A stretch of 64,000 bases of DNA, taken from Cervus elaphus (Eukaryota > Chordata > Mammalia > Artiodactyla > Cervidae). This document shows, piece after piece, positions 32,886-44,736 of the stretch (its first letter is position 1; the number at the start of each line of letters is the position of its first letter). The stretch covers positions 64,416,015 to 64,480,014 of the forward strand of contig NC_057823.1 in assembly GCF_910594005.1 (NCBI RefSeq). Reading direction: 5' to 3'. The notes under the pieces are model-generated. The model was not told where the DNA came from and did not search any database. It saw only the letters and a list, made by a program, of their open reading frames with translations. A program made the position numbers and the translations under genes.

Positions 32886-33414
32886 CACCCCTATGAAACC
32901 TATTTTAAAATAGGGTATGTAGAATTCTAATGCCTCTAAATTCTCCCTTCAACTTGAATTTTTTTGTGTTGTTATCTTCTGAGCTGTTATATATGTCTTT
33001 TTATGTTTAGTTTGTTTTATTTGTTCTATATAATGTTATAAAATATAATTATTCACTTGTATAATAATAAAGATTTATTTATTTAAAAAATTTAACAATA
33101 TAAGAAGACAAGGCGAATCCACATGTGTTAATTTCTCAGTTAGTTGAGGCCACAGTAGCCAAAACCTGAGGACAGAAAGGCAGGGGTAATTGTTAAGAGT
33201 AAGTTCCTGGGGCACTTGACTATTGTATAAGGATTTGACGAAGATGGATCCTAGTCTTCTGACTGGAAGCTTCTAGTAGCAGTGGTCAAGTCTCCTTCCT
33301 TGGTGCTTGCCTCTACAGAACTCAGTCCCAGATGACTGAAGCCCCAATGCTGCACAGATTCCTTGGGCAGACATGGCTTACTGGCAGAGTGCTATGAGCA
33401 AAAACTCTGTAAGT

Positions 33415-33560
33415 CTGAAAACTGTTCAAAGATCTGGGACTTCCTTCTGTCTTTGCCACCTCTGGTTGATCCTGGGCAAGTCTCTTCACTCTTATGGGTC
33501 TCAGCTAGATTATCTGTAAAGCTGAAGGAGGGCTCAGACCAGGTCAGTTCTCATGATTGA
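33415..33560 (+). repeat. MIR fragment
   Basis: 'tggttgatcctgggcaagtc', 'tcttcactcttatgggtctc' and 'agattatctgtaaagctgaa' are sense MIR. Confidence 0.7.
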
Positions 33561-33683
33561 AGTGCTGTTTGTGACCTGCTGGTGGACCAGAATGTGATTT
33601 TTTCCTGCCCCCTTTTAGTTTTAATATAGTACTTAATTTTTAATCAAAGTTTCAAGTTGAGTGATTCTGTTCAGTTGTTCTGA

Positions 33684-33703
33684 AAAAAAAAAAAAAAAAA
33701 AAA
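33684..33703. repeat. Poly-A run
   Basis: Twenty A in a row with no SINE or LINE body recognised on either side. Confidence 0.9.
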
Positions 33704-33836
33704 GAAAGCACCATCCTACCAATAATCTTAAATACTTAGAATTTTTTTTATTCTCTGAATAATATACATATAGGGTCTCTTCATGATTTTTTTTTAGTTT
33801 AGAAATTTGTTTTTTATGTACCACTATGGAAAAATG

Positions 33837-36800
33837 ACAAAACGTGGTCTACTGGAGAAGGGAATGGCAAACTACTTCAATATTCTTGCCTTGAGAACCC
33901 CATGAACAGTATGAAAAGGCAAAAAGATAGGACACTGAAAGATGAACTCCCCAGATCTGTCGGTGCCCAATATGCTACTGGAGATCAGAGGAGAAATAAC
34001 TCCAGAAAGAAAGAAGAGACAGAGCTAAAGCAACAACAACACCCAGTTATAATTGTGACTGGTAGTGGAAGTAAAGTCCGATGCTGTAAAAAGCAATATT
34101 GCATAGGTACCTGGAATGTTAGGTCCATGAATCAAGGCAAATTGGAAGTGGTCAAATAGGAGATGACAAGAGTGAATGTTGACATTCTAGGAATCAGTGA
34201 ACCAAAATGGACTGGAATGGATGAATTTAACTCAGATGACCATTATATCTACTACTGTGGGTGAGAATCCCTTAGGAGAAATGGAGTAGCCATCATAGTC
34301 AACAAGAGAGTCTGAAATGCAGTACTTGGATGCAATCATATCAATGTATGACAAAAAAAAAAAAAAAAAAGACAGAATGATGTCTGTTAATTTCCAAGGC
34401 AAGCCATTCAGTATCACAGTAATCCAAGTCTATGCCTTGACCAGTAATGCTGAAGAAGCTGAAGCTGAATGGTTCTATGAAGACCTACAAGACCTTTTAG
34501 AACTAACACCCAAAAAAGATGTCCTTTTCATTATAGGGGACTGGAATGCAAAAGTAGGAAGTCAAGAGATACCTGGAGTAACAGGCAAATTTGGCCTTGG
34601 AGTACAGAATGAAGCAGGGCAAAGAGTTTTGCCCTAATAGAGTTTTGCCAAGAGAATGCACTGGTCATAGCAAACACCTTCCAATAACACAAGAGAAGAC
34701 TCTACACATGGACATCACCAGGTGGTCAAAACCAAAATCAGACTGATTATATTCTTTGCAGCCAAAGATGGAGAAGCTCTATACAGTCAGCAAAAACAAG
34801 ACTGGGAGCTGACTGTGGCTCAGATCATGAACTCCTTATTGCCAAATTCAGACTTAAATTGAAGAAAGTAGGGAAAACCACTAGACCACTCAGATATGAC
34901 CTAAATCAAATCCCTTATGATTATACAGTGGAAGTGACAAACAGATTCAAGGGATTAGATCTGATAGATAGAGGGCCTGATGAACTATGGACAGAGGTTC
35001 ATGACATTGTACAGGAGGCAGTGATCAAGACCATCTCCAAGAAAAAGAAATGCAAAAAGGCAAAATGGTTGTCTGAGGAAGCTTTACAAATAGCTGAGAA
35101 AAGAAAAGATGCAAAAAAAAAAAAAAAAGAAAAGATGCAAAAGGTAAAGGAGAAAAGGAAAGATGTACCCATTTGAATGCAGAGTTCCAAAGAAAAGCAA
35201 GTAGAGACAAGAAAGCCATCCTCAGTGATCAATGCAAAGAAATAGAGGAAAACAATAGAATGGGAAAGACAAGAGATCTCTTCAAGAAAATTAGAGATAC
35301 CAAGGGAACATTTCATGCAAAATGGGCTCAATAAAGGACAGAAATGGTAGGTAACTAACAGAAGCAGAAGATATTAAGAAGAGGTGGCAAGAATACACAG
35401 AAGAACTATACAAAAAAAAAAAAAAAAGATTTTCATGTCCCAGATAACCACAATGGTTTGATCACTTACCTAGAGCCAGACATCCTGAAAGTGAAGTCAA
35501 GTGGGCCTTAGGAAACATCACTATGAACAAAGCTAGTGGAGGTGATGGGATTCCAGCTGAGCTATTTCAAATCCTAAAAGATGATGCTGTGAAAGTGCTG
35601 CACTCAATATGCCAGCAAATTTGGAAAACTCAGCAGTGGCCACAGGACTGGAAAAGGTCAGTTTTCATTCCAATCCCAAAGAAAGGCAATGCCAAAGAAT
35701 GTTCAAACTACAGCACAGTTGCACTCATCTCACATGCTAGCAAAGTGATGCTCAAAATTCTCCACGCCAGTCTTTAACAGTACATGAACTGTGAACTTCC
35801 AGATGTTCAAGTTGGATTTAGAAAAGGCAGAGGAACCAGAGATCAAGTTGCCAACATCCGTTGGATCATAAAAAAAGCAAGAGAGTTCCAGAAAGACATC
35901 TACTTCTGCTTTATTGACTACACCAAAGCCTTTGACTATGTAGATCACAACAAACTGTGGAAAATTCTTAAAGAGATGGGATTACCAGACCACCTGACCT
36001 GCCTCTTGAGAAACCTGTATGCAGGTTAAGAAGCAATAGTTAGAACTGGACATGGAACAACAGACTGGTTCCAAATTGGGAAAGGAGTACGTCAAGGCTG
36101 TATATTGTCACCCTGCTTAATTAACTTATATACAGAATACATCATGAGAAATGGTTGGCTGGATGAAACACAAGGTGGACTCAAGATTGCCAGAAGAAAT
36201 ATCAATAACATCAGGTATGCAGATGATACCACCCTTATGGCAGAAAGAGAAGAACTGAAGAGCCTCTTGATGAAAGTGAAAGAGGAGAGTGAAAATGTTT
36301 GCTTAAAACTCAACATTCAGAAAACTAAGATCATGGCATCTGGTCCCCTCACTTCATGGCAAATAGATGGGGAAACAGTGGAAATAGTGTCAAACTTTAT
36401 TTTCTTGGGCTCCAAAATCACTGCAGATAGTGATTGCAGTCATGATGCTTGCTCCCTGGAAGAAAAGTTATGACAAACCTAGGTAGCATATTGAAAAGCA
36501 GAGACCTTATTTTGCCAACAAAGGTCCGTCTAGTCAAAGCTATGGTTTTTCCAGTAGTCATGTATGGATGTGAGAGTTGGACTATAAAGAAAGCTGAGTG
36601 CTGAGGAATTGATGCTTTTGAACTGTGGTGTTGGAGAAGACTCTTGAGAGTCCCTTGGACTGCAAGGAGATCCAACCAGTCCATCCTATAAGGAATCAGT
36701 CCTGAGTATTCATTGGAAGGACTGATGCTAAAGCTGAAACTCCAATACTCTGGCCACCTGATGTGAAGCACTGATTCCTTAGAAAAGACCCTGATGCTGG

Positions 36801-36986
36801 GAAAGATTGAAGACAGGAGGAGAAGGGGTCGACAGAGGATGAGAAGGTTGGATGGCATCACCAACTGAATGGACATGAGTTTGAGTGGACTCCTGGAGTT
36901 GGTGATGGACAGGGTGGCCTGGTGTGCTGCAGTCCATGGGGCTGCAGAGTGTTGGACACGAGTGAGGGACTGAACTGAATTGATGT
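33837..36986 (+). mobile_element. BovB LINE (RTE clade), nearly full length
   Basis: About 3.15 kb, close to the full BovB length (~3.2 kb). The 5' start 'gtggtctactggagaaggga' is present and the 3' end has the gttca-type terminus (gactgaactgaattg). A short direct repeat aaaaatg (33830-33836 and 36987-36993) may be the TSD. BovB is a reptile-derived retrotransposon that entered ruminants by horizontal transfer (established knowledge). Other BovB pieces in this window are its relatives. Confidence 0.95.
33902..36970 (+). pseudogene. BovB endonuclease-reverse transcriptase, inactivated
   Basis: A single ancestral frame can be followed across several breaks. The N-terminal apurinic-like endonuclease shows GTWNVRSMNQGKLEVV (34110-34158) and FIIGDWNAKVG (about 34530). 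The reverse transcriptase shows NKASGGDGIPAELFQ (35526), PIPKKGN, VGFRKGRGTRDQ (35811) and the catalytic YADD box (36216-36227, intact). The C-terminal part has SWTIKKAE and RRLLRVPWTARRS (about 36570-36670). Inactivating lesions include an in-frame TAG at 34157, a TGA near 34262, a frameshift in an A-run near 34350, a TAA at 34635, A-run expansions near 35117 and 35412, and a deletion after CSHD near 36442. No active enzyme can be made. Confidence 0.93.
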
Positions 36987-37286
36987 AAAAATGCAAGGTA
37001 AGTTACATTTCACCCAAAAGCACCTCCCCCTGCCGATGCATACAAGTACATTTTCCATTCTTCTTCCCACTAATATACTAACTACATAGTTAATTGCCTG
37101 AATTTTCCATGTTTATATTCCACACTGTTCCATACTGAGTCATTTAATGACAATTACTTTTTCTTTCCTCTTTAGCTTTGTTTTTTGTGGAGTTAATGAT
37201 AGTCTCTTTTTGATGTTTACTTTTTTAAAATGTCATTTTCCAAAATGTATCCCAAGTGGCATATTACCCCCATGCTTATCACAGTC

Positions 37287-38407
37287 TCCTCTCATTATAT
37301 ATATATATATTTTTTTTTTTAATTTTTTTATTAGTTGGAGGCTAATTACTTCACAACATTTCAGTGGGTTTTGTCATACATTGATATGAATCAGCCATAG
37401 ATTTACACTTATTCCCCATCCCGATCCCCCCTCCCACCTCCCTCTCCACCCGATTCCTCTGGGTCTTCCCAGTGTACCAGGCCCGAGGACTTGTCTCATG
37501 CATCCCACCTGGGCTGGTGATCTGTTTCACCATAGATAGTATACATGCTGTTCTTTTGAAACATCCCACCCTCACCTTCTCCCACAGAGTTCAAAAGTCT
37601 GTTCTGTATTTCTGTGTCTCTTTTTCTGTTTTGCATATAGGGTTATCGTTACCATCTTTCTAAATTCCATATATATGTGTTAGTATGCTGTAATGTTCTT
37701 TATCTTTCTGGCTTACTTCACTCTGTATAAGGGGCTCCAGTTTCATCCATCTCATTAGGACTGGTTCAAATGAATTCTTTTTGACGGCTGAGTAATATTC
37801 CATGGTGTATATGTACCACAGCTTCCTTATCCATTCATCTGCTGATGGGCATCTAGGTTGCTTCCATGTCCTGGCTATTATAAACAGTGCTGCGATGAAC
37901 ACTGGGGTGCACGTGTCTCTTTCAGATCTGGTTTCCTCAGTGTGTATGCCCAGAAGTGGGATTGCTGGGTCATATGGCAGTTCTATTTCCAGTTTTTTTA
38001 AGGAATCTCCACACTGTTTTCCATAGTGGCTGTACTAGTTTGCATTCCCACCAACAGTGTAAGAGGGTTCCCTTTTCTCCACACCCTCTCCAGCATTTAT
38101 TGCTTGTAGACTTTTGGATAGCAGCCATCCTGACTGGTGTGTAATGGTACCTCATTGTGGTTTTGATTTGCATTTCTCTAATAATGAGTGATGTTGAGCA
38201 TCTTTTCATGTGTTTGTTAGCCATCTGTATGTCTTCTTTGGAGAAATGTCTGTTTAGTTCTCTGGCCCATTTTTTGATTGGGTCATTTATTTTTCTGGAA
38301 TTGAGCTGCAGGAGTTGCTTGTATATTTTTGAGATTAATCCTTTGTCTGTTTCTTCATTTGCTATTATTTTCTCCCAATCTGACGGCTGTCTTTCCTCTC
38401 ATTATAT
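37287..38407 (-). mobile_element. L1-BT insertion, 5'-truncated, with 14-bp TSD
   Basis: A perfect TSD 'tcctctcattatat' (37287-37300 and 38394-38407) bounds 1.09 kb of antisense L1-BT. It has a T tail (37311-37322), a 330-bp 3' UTR, and then ORF2. The minus frames encode the ORF2 C-terminus, with CWRGCGEKGTLLHCWWECKL (Cys-rich segment at 37970-38224) and WYIYTMEYYSAVKK, ending in the natural stop at 37660. A one-base frame change separates the two parts. An AT microsatellite at 37297-37310 sits at the tail junction. Confidence 0.97.
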
Positions 38408-38429
38408 TGATCATACACATTATTTATTC

Positions 38430-39500
38430 TTCTCAGTTCCTCTCAATTCAATGTTCTTAGAGACATTCTAATAGAAATTTCTGACTTGCTTTAATCTGGA
38501 CTAAATGTTCTCTGAGTCTGCTCAAATTCTGGGGTCTCTCTTTTCATCCTGAGTCATTCCTTCTCTTTCTTGTCTTGAATCCCAGTTCCGCCTCTTTCTC
38601 GCTTTACTTCCTCATCTCGGTGAAGCTTTTCACTCAGTAGTTTTCTTCCGAAAGAATTCACAGGATAAAAATTAATTTGTGTGTCTGAAAATATCTCTCT
38701 TTGGTCTCTATATTTAACGACATTCTGGTTGGGTATAGAAATATGGCTTGGAAATTACTTTCCCTTGTGATTTTGAAGGCATTTACTCCATTTTCTTCTC
38801 TCGTCTAGGGAAGCTGTTGATAAACCTGAAGTCTATCTGCTTATTGATTCTTAATATGTAACCTATTTTTTCTTTTCCTCTGTGAAATCTCTTAGATCTT
38901 TTCTTTATTCTCAACATTGTGAAAATTTCATTATTATGCTTTGGCTTAGCTGTACTTTTTATTCCTGTGGGTCTTTTTAGTGAGTATTTCAATCTGGAAA
39001 CTCAGGTTTTTTTGGCTGTGGGAAATTCATCTGAATTTATTTCTTTGATTATTTTCTCTCCACTCTTTTTTCAGGGCTCTTCTCACATAGATGTTGTATC
39101 TTATAGAGGGATTCTCAATTTTATTGCCTTTTCTTTTTTATTTCCTTTTTTTCCCCTTCTGTTTGGGTAATGTCTTCAGCTTCAGCTTCCAATCCTTTGC
39201 TTAGTTTTCCATTTCTCCTATCATATTTTTAATTTTTAAGAGTTCTGTCATGCTTTCTAATTACCCCTTTAACAGATTGTATTTTTGTTTTATGAATGCA
39301 ATATCTTTCCTTCTGTCTCTGAGGATGTTAATGGCAGCTTTTTGTTGTCTCTCTTTTTTTAAGGCTTTCATCTTCCTGAATAGTCTCTGTGTTAGCAAGC
39401 TGATTTCCCCCCTTATTTGTCTGCTTTCTTGTTATCTGTCATTCATTTTAAAGGCTTTCTTCAGATAAATCATCATCTTTGGCTATCTTTATGTATGTAG
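38430..39500 (-). mobile_element. Old L1-type (L1M/HAL1-like) internal segment
   Basis: 'cattctggttgggtatagaa', 'tttcaatctggaaactcagg', 'ttctttgattattttctctc', 'cctatcatatttttaatttt' and 'atgaatgcaatatctttcct' follow an old L1-class internal region. Very T-rich, no intact frame. The orientation call is uncertain. Confidence 0.55.
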
Positions 39501-39508
39501 GAATGCAA

Positions 39509-39785
39509 GGGAGAAGGCAATGGCAACCCACTCCAGTACTCTTGCCTGGAAAATCCCATGGATGGGGAGCCTGGTAGGCTGCAGTCCATGGGGTCGCAAG
39601 GAGTCGGACACAACTGAGCGACTTCACTTTCATTTTTCACTTTCATGCATTGGAGAAGGAAATGGCAACCCACTCCAGTGTTCCTGCCTGGAGAATCCCA
39701 GGGACAGGGGAACCTGGTGGGCTGCCATTTCTTGGGTTGCACAGAGTCGGACACGACTGAAGCGACTTAGCAGCAGCAGCAGCAA
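39509..39785 (+). mobile_element. BovA2 SINE (dimeric)
   Basis: Two BovA monomers (gagaaggcaatggcaaccca; tggagaaggaaatggcaacc), ending in (cag)n. TSD 'gaatgcaa' (39501-39508 and 39786-39793). It is inserted in the old L1-like segment. Confidence 0.95.
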
Positions 39786-39861
39786 GAATGCAAACCAAAA
39801 AACTAGTTGGAATCTTGTGTATGTGTGCATACTTGCATTTTAAGCATGCCTGCATATTCAG

Positions 39862-40170
39862 TGAAAGTTGTTCAGTTGTGTCCGACTCTCTGCAACCCCA
39901 TGGACTTTACAGTTCATGGAATTCTCCAGGCCAGAATACTGGAGTGGGTAGCCTTTCCTTTCTCCAGGGGATCTTATCAACCCAGGGATCAAATCCAGGT
40001 CTTCCACATTGCAGACAGATTCTTTACCAGCTAAGCCACAAGGGAAGCCCAAGAATACTGGAGTGGGTAGCCTATCCCTTCTCCAGCGGATCTTCTGGAC
40101 CCAGGAATAGAACTGGGGTCTACTGCATTATAGGAGGATTCTTTACCAACTGAGCTGTGAGGGAAGCCCA
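39862..40170 (-). mobile_element. Bov-tA SINE with a doubled tRNA/body unit
   Basis: Antisense: a BovA end, a first ~119-bp 'agaatactggagtgggtagc ... caagggaagccca' block (39932-40050), then a second related block (40052-40170) with about 20 percent divergence. One 8-bp TSD 'atattcag' (39854-39861 and 40171-40178) encloses both, so it was inserted as one trimeric unit or the second block grew in place. Confidence 0.88.
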
Positions 40171-40202
40171 ATATTCAGAGATATTGGTTTTATTCATTCT
40201 TT

Positions 40203-40345
40203 TAAAAACTATTTATTTATTTATTTGGCTGTGCTGGATCTTCATTGTGGCAGGCAGGATCTAGTTCCCTGACCAGGGATTTAACCCAGGGCCCCCTGCA
40301 CTGGGAGTGTGGAGTCTTAGCCACTCTACCACCAGGAAAGTTCCC
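40203..40345 (-). mobile_element. CHR-type tRNA SINE
   Basis: (ttta) tail at the left, then 'ggatctagttccctgaccag' to 'ctaccaccaggaaagttccc'. Same family as 6087-6237. Confidence 0.88.
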
Positions 40346-40889
40346 AACCCTTTTTTTCTTAATTCTTCAGAATAAGCTTCCAATTTTCTGTCAAGGTCAA
40401 TAAGGTGCAGCTTCCCAGTTATGCAGATTAGAGGACATGTGGGAGCTTTTTTTTTTTTTTTTTTTAACCTTTTTAAATGGAAAATTTCAAACATAAGCCA
40501 AAGTAGAGTGTAATGAACTCCCATCTTCCTAACACCCAGCTTTAACGCTTACAAATATTTTCTTTTTCAGTTTCAACTACTTTGACTATACTTATAACCC
40601 ACCGTCTTCTATTCAGCCCTGCCTTTGCCTCCTTCCAGAAGTGCTGATACCACCCATCCTGGAGCCCTTTGGGGTTTCTTCAGTGTAAACTGGCTTGCTT
40701 TAATTTTCCCCTTGCACAGCCACATTAGAATCCTGCTTTCTTGGTTTTGCTAATGCATTTACCACTTTTCTTTCTGCTTTACTAGGTTTTTATTGTTATT
40801 GTCTCTTCTTTTGGTGTCTTTACCATACTGCAATGTCAGCGTTCCCACACAGGTCACATGCTCTGATGTCTGAGATTTTTAAATAAACT

Positions 40890-41110
40890 CCACCTAGAAC
40901 TTTATTCCCTTAGCTCTTTGATGGGTTGCTCCTTTATGTCTCCTTTCAGTCTTCACATTCTTCTAACAGTTCTCCCTGACCTCCTGGTTCAGGACCCCTC
41001 CTCTGCCTTCTCATTTCAGTCTTGACTTGACCCCACCCAGCACTTCTCTCACTGCATTGTAATTGCTTTTCTCCCACAATAGACATGAATTCTGGGAAGA
41101 GAGGTATCTG
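40890..41110 (+). repeat. L2 LINE 3' fragment
   Basis: 'ctcctttcagtcttcacatt', 'agttctccctgacctcctgg' and 'actgcattgtaattgctttt' suggest L2. Confidence 0.5.
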
Positions 41111-41239
41111 TTCCATCATATACTATAAATATAGCAAAGAGTTATTAGATATGTACTATATGCCAGAAATAGTTGTGTTTTTCATATACCAATTTGTTTA
41201 ACTTTCAATATAATCCTCAGCTGTCACCACTATTATTAT

Positions 41240-43084
41240 TATTTTTTAATTGATTTAGTTGATTTATGTCAGGTGTATAGCAAAGTGAACTGGGTGGGAT
41301 TCACGTCAGGTAAGTGGGGTGAGTAAAGGCATAAGGTTAGGAAATGAGTATGGTGTGTTCCTGAGATAGGGAGAGTTAGGGTCATGTTGGAGAGGCCTCT
41401 GAGAGACACATTTAAGAAATGGTCCTTATTCTTCAACAGTGCAGATAGAAATAAAGAGAAATATGGGGGGTTGCACCTTGCAGTCAGAATCTGCGTTCCT
41501 TTATTTCTTAGCTTTTGTTTATCCTAAAAAGATTTATTAAACGGCTACCAGTTATGAGCATGTTCTGGATACACGGAATATATCAGTGGACAAAACAGGC
41601 AAACCCTTCCCTCATGGAGCTTAGAGTTCTGTTCTTGTTCTCAGTTTACTTAAGTAGTCCTTAAGTCTAAAGTCACTCCTCTTCTCCCTAACCCCCACCT
41701 TACCCCCATTACTTCTTGGGGTTAGTTCTGTGAATCAGTCTTCCAAAATACATTTGTCTCTTAGATTATTATTGGGCTTCCCTTGTGGCTCAGATGGTAA
41801 AGAGTCTGCCTGCAGTGCAGGAGACCTGGGTTCGATCCCTGGGTCAGGAAATCCCCTAGAGAAGGAAATGGCAACCCACTCCATTATCCCTTGCCTGGAA
41901 AATTCCATGGACGAGAAGCGTGGCAGGAGTCAGAAGCCTGACTCCTCCGTGGAGTCACAGAGTCAGACACGACTGAGTAACTTCACTTTCTTTCTTTCAG
42001 CTATACATACATTATACTTTTCAAATTATTTTTCATTATAGGTTATTGCAAGATATTGAGTATAGTTCCCTGTGTTTTACAGTAGGTCCTTATTGATTAT
42101 CTAGTTTATATATATTAGTGTGTATATGTTAATCCCCAGTTCCTAATTTATCCCTCCTCTTCTTTCCCCTTTGGTAACCATAAGTTCATTTTCTATGTGA
42201 GTCCATTTCTGTTTTGTAAATGTGTTTATTTTTATCATTTTTAAAAGATTCCACATATAAGTGGTATCATAGGATACTTGTTTTTGTCTGTCTGACTTAC
42301 TTCACTTAGTATGATAATCTCTAGGTATATCCCTGTTGCTGCAGATGGCGTTGCTTCATTCTTTTTATGGCTGAGTAGTATTTCATTGTATATATGTACC
42401 ACATCTTTATCCATTCATCTGTTGATGGACACTTAGGTTGTTTTCATATCATAGCTATTGTAAATAAATAATGCCACTATGGACATTGGAGTGCAAGTAT
42501 CTTTTCAAATTAGAGTTTTCTATGAATGTGTGCCTAGGAGTGGGATTGCTGGCTCATATAGTAACTTTGTTTTATAATTTTTAAGGAACTTCATACAGTT
42601 TTCCATGGTGCCTTCACCAATTGACCTTCCCACCAACAGTATGGGAGGGTTGCCTTTTCTCCAACACCCTTTCCAGCACTTATTATTTGTAGAGTTTTTG
42701 ATGATGGCTATTTTGACCAGTGTGAGGTGATGCCTACCTCATTGTAGTTTTGATTTGCATTTCCCTAATAACTAGCAATGTTGAGCATCTTTTCATGTGC
42801 CTGCTACCCACTTGTAGTCTTTTTGGAGAAGTATCTATTCAGGTCTTCTGCCCATTTTTCAATTGGATTGTTTGTTTTTGTTGTTGTTGAATTATGTGAG
42901 CTGTTTGTACATTTTGGAAATTAATTCCTTGTTGATCATGTCATTTGCAAATATTTTCTCCCATTCCATAGGTTGTCTTTTCATTTTGTTTATGGTTTTC
43001 TTTGCTGTGCAATTTATTTGTAAGTTTAATTTGGCCCCATCTCTTTGTTTGCTTTAGTTTCCTTTACTCTAGGAAACACACTGG
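41240..43084 (-). mobile_element. L1 LINE with an internal 0.7-kb insert
   Basis: Antisense L1: 3' UTR end at 41240-41291 ('ggtgtatagcaaagtgaac'). The element resumes at 41999 ('ctatacatacatta') and runs through distal ORF2 to about 43075 ('tagtttcctttactctagg'). Low-complexity TSD 'cactattattat' (41228-41239 and 43085-43096). No intact ORF2. Confidence 0.85.
41774..41998 (+). mobile_element. Bov-tA SINE inside the L1 insert
   Basis: Head 'gggcttcccttgtggctcag', body with a short internal rearrangement (gtggcaggagtcagaagcct), end 'cacgactgagtaacttcact'. Confidence 0.92.
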
Positions 43085-43133
43085 CACTATTATTATCCCT
43101 AATTTATATATGAGTAAACTGAGAGTGAAAAGG

Positions 43134-43826
43134 CTGGCTTAAAACTCAACATTCAAAAAACAAAGATCATGGTATCTGGTCCCATCACTTCATGGGAAAT
43201 AGATGGGGAAACAATGGAAACAATGACAGACTTTATTTTCTTGGGCTCCAAAATCACTGCAGATGGTGACTGCAGCCATGAAATTAAAAGACGCTTGCTC
43301 CTTGGAAGAAAAGCTATGACCAGCCTAGACAGCATATTAAAAAGCAGAGACATTACTTTGCTAACAAAGGTCCGTCTAGTCAGAGCTAAGGTTTTTCCAG
43401 TAGTCATGTATGGATATGAGAGTTGGACCATAAAGAAAGTGAGGGCCAAAGAATTGATGCTTTTTAACTGTGGTATTGGAGAAGACTCTTGAGAGTCCCT
43501 TGGACTGCAAAGAGATCCAAGCAGTCAATCCTGCAGGAAATCAGTCCTGAATATTCATTGGAAGGACTGATGCTGAAGCTCCAATACTTTGGGCACCTAA
43601 CACGAAGAACTGACTCCTTAGAAAAGACTGTGATGCTGGGAAAGATTGAAGACAGGAGGAGAAGGGGACGACAGAGGATGAGATGGTTGGATGGCATCAC
43701 TGAGTCAATGGACGTGAGTTTGAGCAAGCTTTGGGAGTTGGTGATGGACAGGGAAGCCTGGTGTGCTGCAGTGCATGGGGTCGCAAAGAGTCGGACATGA
43801 CTGAGCGTCTTAACTGAACTGAAACT
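43134..43826 (+). mobile_element. BovB LINE 3' fragment
   Basis: Sense BovB: frame 43169-43492 reads VSGPITSWEIDGETMETMTD, then FLGSKITADGDCSHEIKRRL. Frame 43489-43800 reads RVPWTAKRSKQSILQE, then MRWLDGITESMDVSLSKLWE. It is truncated 5' of the LNIQKTK region, ends with 'ctgaactgaaac', and sits in the MIR host. Confidence 0.95.
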
Positions 43827-44431
43827 AAACACTGTTATTCAGTAAGTTGCCCAACATCATATCACCAGTAAGTAGAAGAGGAGCCAGGAATGGAATCCAA
43901 GCTATCTACTTCCAGAACCTGTCAGCTAAAGGGTATTTCAGATCCAGTCATAGAGTAAATGAGCTCATGAGGTGTGATTGAATCAGTCAGGCAGCCAGGG
44001 CACTAATGAGGCTAGGAAGCCCCAGGTGACCACTTCACTAAGAGCACTTCTGTCTTACCCCATGCACTGGGTATTTCCAGTTTGTAACAAAAGCATTCAA
44101 GGTCATTGCTATTCACAGCTATAGATATTCATCTGCTGCCTGCTCTCTGGACACCCAGGGATGAGACCTTCAGAATCATCACACAGTGGTCTCACAAAAT
44201 CTGCTCAAATGCAGAACCTGAGTTTAGTTCTTATCAAGAGTCTATCCTCCAAGAGTCTTACAGAGTGCCTCACACTCAGCAGATTTGCAGTATGTGTTGA
44301 ATGTTGCAATAAATCAGTCAACAAGTCAGATTAATTGAAAAATCAGTCCTCAATAACTGAATACCAAGTTAGGAGGCACAGTTCGCCTACGTCATACCTG
44401 AGAAATAAACATTAGGGAACGATAAGGTCAG

Positions 44432-44736
44432 AAGCTATCCTAGTGGTCTAGTGGTTAGGAAATCTGCCTGCCAGTGCAAGAAGCATGGATTCGATCTCTG
44501 GTCCTGGAAGATTCCACATGCCAGGAGCAGCTAAGCCTGTGCGTGGCAACTACTGAGCCCATGCACTGCAACTCCTGAAGCTCTTGTGCCTAGAGTCGGT
44601 GTTCCACGACAAGAGGAGCCACGGCAACAAGAATCCCATACTCCATAACTCGCTACTCACTGCAACTAGAGAAAGCCTGCACTCAGCAATGAAAACCCAG
44701 CACAATCAAAAATAAATAAATCTTTAAAAAAAAAAA
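44432..44736 (+). mobile_element. CHR-1-type long tRNA SINE
   Basis: 'tagtggtctagtggttagga' head, then 'aagattccacatgccaggag', 'caactactgagcccatgcac' and 'aactagagaaagcctgcact', with an (aaat)/poly-A tail. TSD gataaggtcag (44421-44431) versus gataagatcag (44737-44747), one mismatch. This is the longest CHR copy in the window. Confidence 0.92.

Larger units (their letters stand above)
41115..43930 (-). repeat. MIR host interrupted by L1 and BovB
   Basis: MIR pieces at 41115-41239 (tatgccagaaatagttgtgt ... cctcagctgtcaccac), 43085-43130 (atatatgagtaaactgagag) and 43838-43930 (agttgcccaacatcatatca, aggagccaggaatggaatcc) line up as one antisense MIR broken twice. Confidence 0.6.
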
